Shown here piece after piece: positions 4,742-6,103 of a stretch of DNA of 6,103 nucleotides. How positions within the stretch are numbered: the stretch's first letter is position 1; each line of letters opens with the position of its first letter. Position numbers and translations under genes: made by a program. A model generated the notes under the pieces. The model was not told where the DNA came from, ran no database searches, and saw only the letters and a program-made list of their open reading frames with translations. The stretch comes from an uncultured Treponema sp. (GTDB taxonomy: Bacteria > Spirochaetota > Spirochaetia > Treponematales > Treponemataceae): positions 1 to 6,103 of the forward strand of contig CAMOEE010000153.1 of the NCBI GenBank assembly GCA_946611835.1, given 5' to 3'.

Positions 4742-5803
4742 ATGAAGAAAATCTCAAAAATTGCCGGTCTTTTGCTTGCAATGAGCCTTATGGGAAGTGC
4801 ATTTGCTTCGGGCAAAAAAGACGCTCAGAAAAGCATTAAAATCGGCACACTATCTTTTTTGAATCTTTCTGAGAAAGACTATGCTCTTGTTGCCAGGGCG
4901 GGGATGAATGTAAAAGCAGAGATGGAAAAGGAAGGTTCCATAACCCGTAATATTCATCATGAGCAGAGTGAACTTGGTGTTGCACCTGTCGTTTACTATG
5001 ACACTTTGGATTCAATGATTATGGCACTTGAGTCTGGAGAAATATATGTCATATCGGGTATTCCAAGCACTACTGCGAACTACCTTTGCAATCGAAATGA
5101 AAAGCTGGAGGCTGCGCTGAAGTTCACAAAATACATGCCTGATATCAGGAAGGAAAAGTCATTTTCTGCGAACGCTCTTTCTGCTCTTTCAAACGGATTT
5201 TCTTTTATGATGCTCGAAAAAAACAAAGAGCTACGGGATGAATTTGATAAGGTAATCAAGGATATGAAGGCGGACGGCACTATCAGTAAGCTGGTAAGAA
5301 GTCACATAATTGAAGTTATGAGGGGCAAGGAAGCTTCTCCTGTAGTCCCGGAATTCAAGGAAGGCAGAAAGACTATAAAGGTTGCTGTTACAGGCTCCCT
5401 CCCGCCTATGGATTATGTCGCCCCGGACGGAACTTTCGCAGGATTCAACACAGCCCTGCTGGCCGAAATCGGCAAGCGTCTCGACAGAAATATCTCGATG
5501 ATTCAGGTTTCAAGTGTGGGGCGAGCCGCCGCCCTTGCAAGCGGAACTGTTGATGTAGTTTTCTGGACAAGAACTCTTTCTGAGACCAGCGCAGAAAAAT
5601 TTTCAAAATCTTCCACTGAGGACATCAAAAATGAAATAGAGGCCAGCCTTTCAACTCTGACTCCGGAACAGAAAGATGCCGTTGTTTCTTACAAAGATGC
5701 CATTGATATCCAAAAGTCCTTTAGAAAAGACATGCCGGAGAATACGATTATCACAATTCCGTATTTTACGGACATGCCTGTTAGCGTTCAGTTGAAGAAG
5801 TAA
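4742..5803 (+). CDS. Exported solute-binding protein 3, most diverged paralogue, apparently permuted SBP_bac_3-like
   Basis: A 353-residue periplasmic receptor with a signal peptide nearly identical to that of protein 2 (cut after residue 22, AFA|SGKKD) and no lipobox Cys. The lobe order matches its two neighbours: KIGTLSFLNLSE (34-45), YYDTLDSMIMALESGEI (85-101), FSFMMLEKNKEL and FDKVIKDMKADGTISKL (153-184), then from 211 TIKVAVTGSLPPMDYVA, FAGFNTALLAEIGKRL and GTVDVVFWTR, ending ITIPYFTDMPVSVQLKK. Residues 46-84 and 102-150 differ much from the other two, and IWGIAG of the others becomes IYVISG, so the lobe-2-like half carries most of the divergence. Residues 211-277 differ from protein 1 at only 6 of 67 positions. 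Only 44 bases separate it from gene 2, with no terminator between, so the two should be co-transcribed. The transcription unit ends at a strong terminator 28 bases after the stop. Ligand unknown. Confidence 0.9.
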   Translation: MKKISKIAGLLLAMSLMGSAFASGKKDAQKSIKIGTLSFLNLSEKDYALVARAGMNVKAEMEKEGSITRNIHHEQSELGVAPVVYYDTLDSMIMALESGEIYVISGIPSTTANYLCNRNEKLEAALKFTKYMPDIRKEKSFSANALSALSNGFSFMMLEKNKELRDEFDKVIKDMKADGTISKLVRSHIIEVMRGKEASPVVPEFKEGRKTIKVAVTGSLPPMDYVAPDGTFAGFNTALLAEIGKRLDRNISMIQVSSVGRAAALASGTVDVVFWTRTLSETSAEKFSKSSTEDIKNEIEASLSTLTPEQKDAVVSYKDAIDIQKSFRKDMPENTIITIPYFTDMPVSVQLKK

Positions 5804-5831
5804 GTCTTTTTGACAGAAAAATCCTTCTGGT

Positions 5832-5865
5832 AAGCCTGCGAGATTAGTCTTGCAGGCTTTTTTTT
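5832..5865 (+). terminator. Rho-independent terminator of the binding-protein operon
   Basis: A 12-bp stem (AAGCCTGCGAGA with TCTTGCAGGCTT, one G-U pair) closes a TTAG loop and runs into eight Ts (5858-5865). It follows the third receptor's stop by 28 bases and separates the transport locus from clpB. Confidence 0.95.
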
Positions 5866-5866
5866 C

Positions 5867-5895
5867 TTGTCGATTTTGATTTTTTTGCGTATCTT
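5867..5895 (+). promoter_or_regulatory. Weak candidate promoter for clpB
   Basis: TTGTCG (5867-5872) and TATCTT (5890-5895) are 17 bases apart, each 4 of 6 to the sigma-70 consensus. No heat-shock sigma-32 consensus is visible. A promoter must lie between the terminator at 5865 and clpB, but this particular pair is only the best of several poor matches. Confidence 0.3.
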
Positions 5896-5915
5896 CATTT
5901 TGATAGAACAAAATG
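5896..5915. promoter_or_regulatory. Dyad CATTTTG-N6-CAAAATG upstream of clpB
   Basis: Two perfect 7-base inverted arms are separated by ATAGAA, directly after the candidate -10. It shares its CAAAAT core with the larger dyad 10 bases further on. It may be an operator half of a double site, or simply an AT-rich coincidence. Confidence 0.35.
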
Positions 5916-5925
5916 GAGGCTCGGA

Positions 5926-5954
5926 ATACAAAATTACATCCTGCAATTTTGTAT
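5926..5954. promoter_or_regulatory. Perfect 10-bp inverted repeat with 9-base spacer in the clpB leader
   Basis: ATACAAAATT (5926-5935) and AATTTTGTAT (5945-5954) are exact inverted copies separated by nine bases. The 9-base spacer equals that of the CIRCE operator bound by HrcA, but the arm sequence is not the CIRCE arm TTAGCACTC. No T-run follows, so it is not a terminator. It is either a repressor operator upstream of a chaperone gene or an mRNA leader stem. Confidence 0.55.
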
Positions 5955-5960
5955 CTGCAA

Positions 5961-5980
5961 CAGTTTTTTTTCAAAAACTG
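5961..5980 (+). other. Small A/T-rich hairpin in the clpB leader
   Basis: CAGTTTTT (5961-5968) pairs perfectly with AAAAACTG (5973-5980) across a TTTC loop. It is thermally weak and not followed by a T-run, so it is probably a leader structure rather than a terminator. Confidence 0.4.
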
Positions 5981-5987
5981 CTTATTT

Positions 5988-6028
5988 GTGCCATCCGTGG
6001 CACGGACCTTGGTGGCGGGCCCCCAAGG
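5988..6028 (+). promoter_or_regulatory. GC-rich double hairpin covering part of the clpB ribosome-binding site
   Basis: The first stem is GTGCCA-TCCG-TGGCAC (5988-6003). The second pairs CCTTGG (6007-6012) with CCAAGG (6023-6028), extended by GG/CC after one mismatch around a CGGG loop. The second stem includes the AAGG of the Shine-Dalgarno AAGGAG (6025-6030), which sits six bases before the clpB ATG. This could hold translation low until the stem opens, as in RNA thermometers of chaperone genes; the function is inferred from position alone. Confidence 0.5.
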
Positions 6029-6036
6029 AGAAGAAA

Positions 6037-6103
6037 ATGAATTACGATCAGTTTACCTTAAAAACACAAGATGCTTTGCAGGAAGCCAGTGCTCTTGCTC
6101 AGC
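6037..6103 (+). CDS. clpB: ATP-dependent disaggregase ClpB, N-terminal 22 codons (3' end outside window)
   Basis: ClpB is a cytoplasmic AAA+ hexamer that, with DnaK, resolubilises heat-aggregated proteins. Only MNYDQFTLKTQDALQEASALAQ is visible. It matches the first helix of the Clp N-terminal repeat domain, in which (Y/F)T.K.Q.AL..A..LA is typical for ClpB. The ATG at 6037 is preceded by AAGGAG with a 6-base spacer. The similar N-domain of ClpA/ClpC cannot be excluded from so few residues, but the pattern fits ClpB best. The gene has its own leader with several dyads and follows a strong terminator, so it should be expressed separately from the transport genes. Confidence 0.8.
   Translation, partial: MNYDQFTLKTQDALQEASALAQ

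Noticed and set aside
5926..5954. CIRCE element for HrcA
   Set aside because: The 9-base spacer fits but the arms do not resemble TTAGCACTC/GAGTGCTAA.
5651..5974. Minus-strand open frame of 107 codons over the end of receptor 3 and the terminator
   Set aside because: It crosses a strong intrinsic terminator and the antisense of a conserved gene, is Cys/Lys/Asn-rich, and resembles no protein family I know.

Overview
The window looks like a chromosomal segment of a treponeme-like spirochaete. The visible S4 and ClpB sequences read as treponemal, the signal peptides end in the FASGKKD style that I associate with Treponema binding proteins, and base composition is moderate with AT-rich, T-tract-bounded intergenic regions. 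Genus is an inference from memory, not from a search.

Layout: the 3' part of rpsD (ribosomal protein S4, + strand) ends at 442 and is followed by a strong intrinsic terminator and an imperfect inverted repeat built of CGCAGAT/GCGGAT-type words. Convergent to it is a two-gene minus-strand operon (2341 down to 573): a GlnP/HisM-type amino-acid ABC permease, overlapping by ATGA with a GlnQ-type ABC ATPase. The ATPase carries an extra C-terminal domain of about 125 residues that resembles RsbW/SpoIIAB-type GHKL (HATPase_c_2) domains. A 165-bp divergent control region with a promoter on each strand separates this operon from three tandem plus-strand genes (2507-5803). These encode closely related exported solute-binding proteins of 352, 353 and 353 residues. 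A strong terminator follows the third gene, then a structured leader and the first 22 codons of clpB.

The permease, the ATPase and the three binding proteins together make one plausible uptake system of the polar amino-acid (PAAT) class: one membrane/ATPase module and three alternative periplasmic receptors. A hairpin with an interrupted U-tract after the first receptor could set unequal expression of the receptors.

Two things are out of the ordinary. First, all three binding proteins appear to be circular permutations of the SBP_bac_3 fold. The half matching canonical lobe 2 plus the C-terminal helices comes first, and the half matching canonical lobe 1 (the PPMDYVA..G.FAGFN segment) comes last. 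Second, the ATPase is fused to a degenerate GHKL-like domain, which would be an unusual regulatory or docking module for an amino-acid importer. Both are motif-level readings by eye and need profile or structure searches. I cannot tell whether either has been described before.
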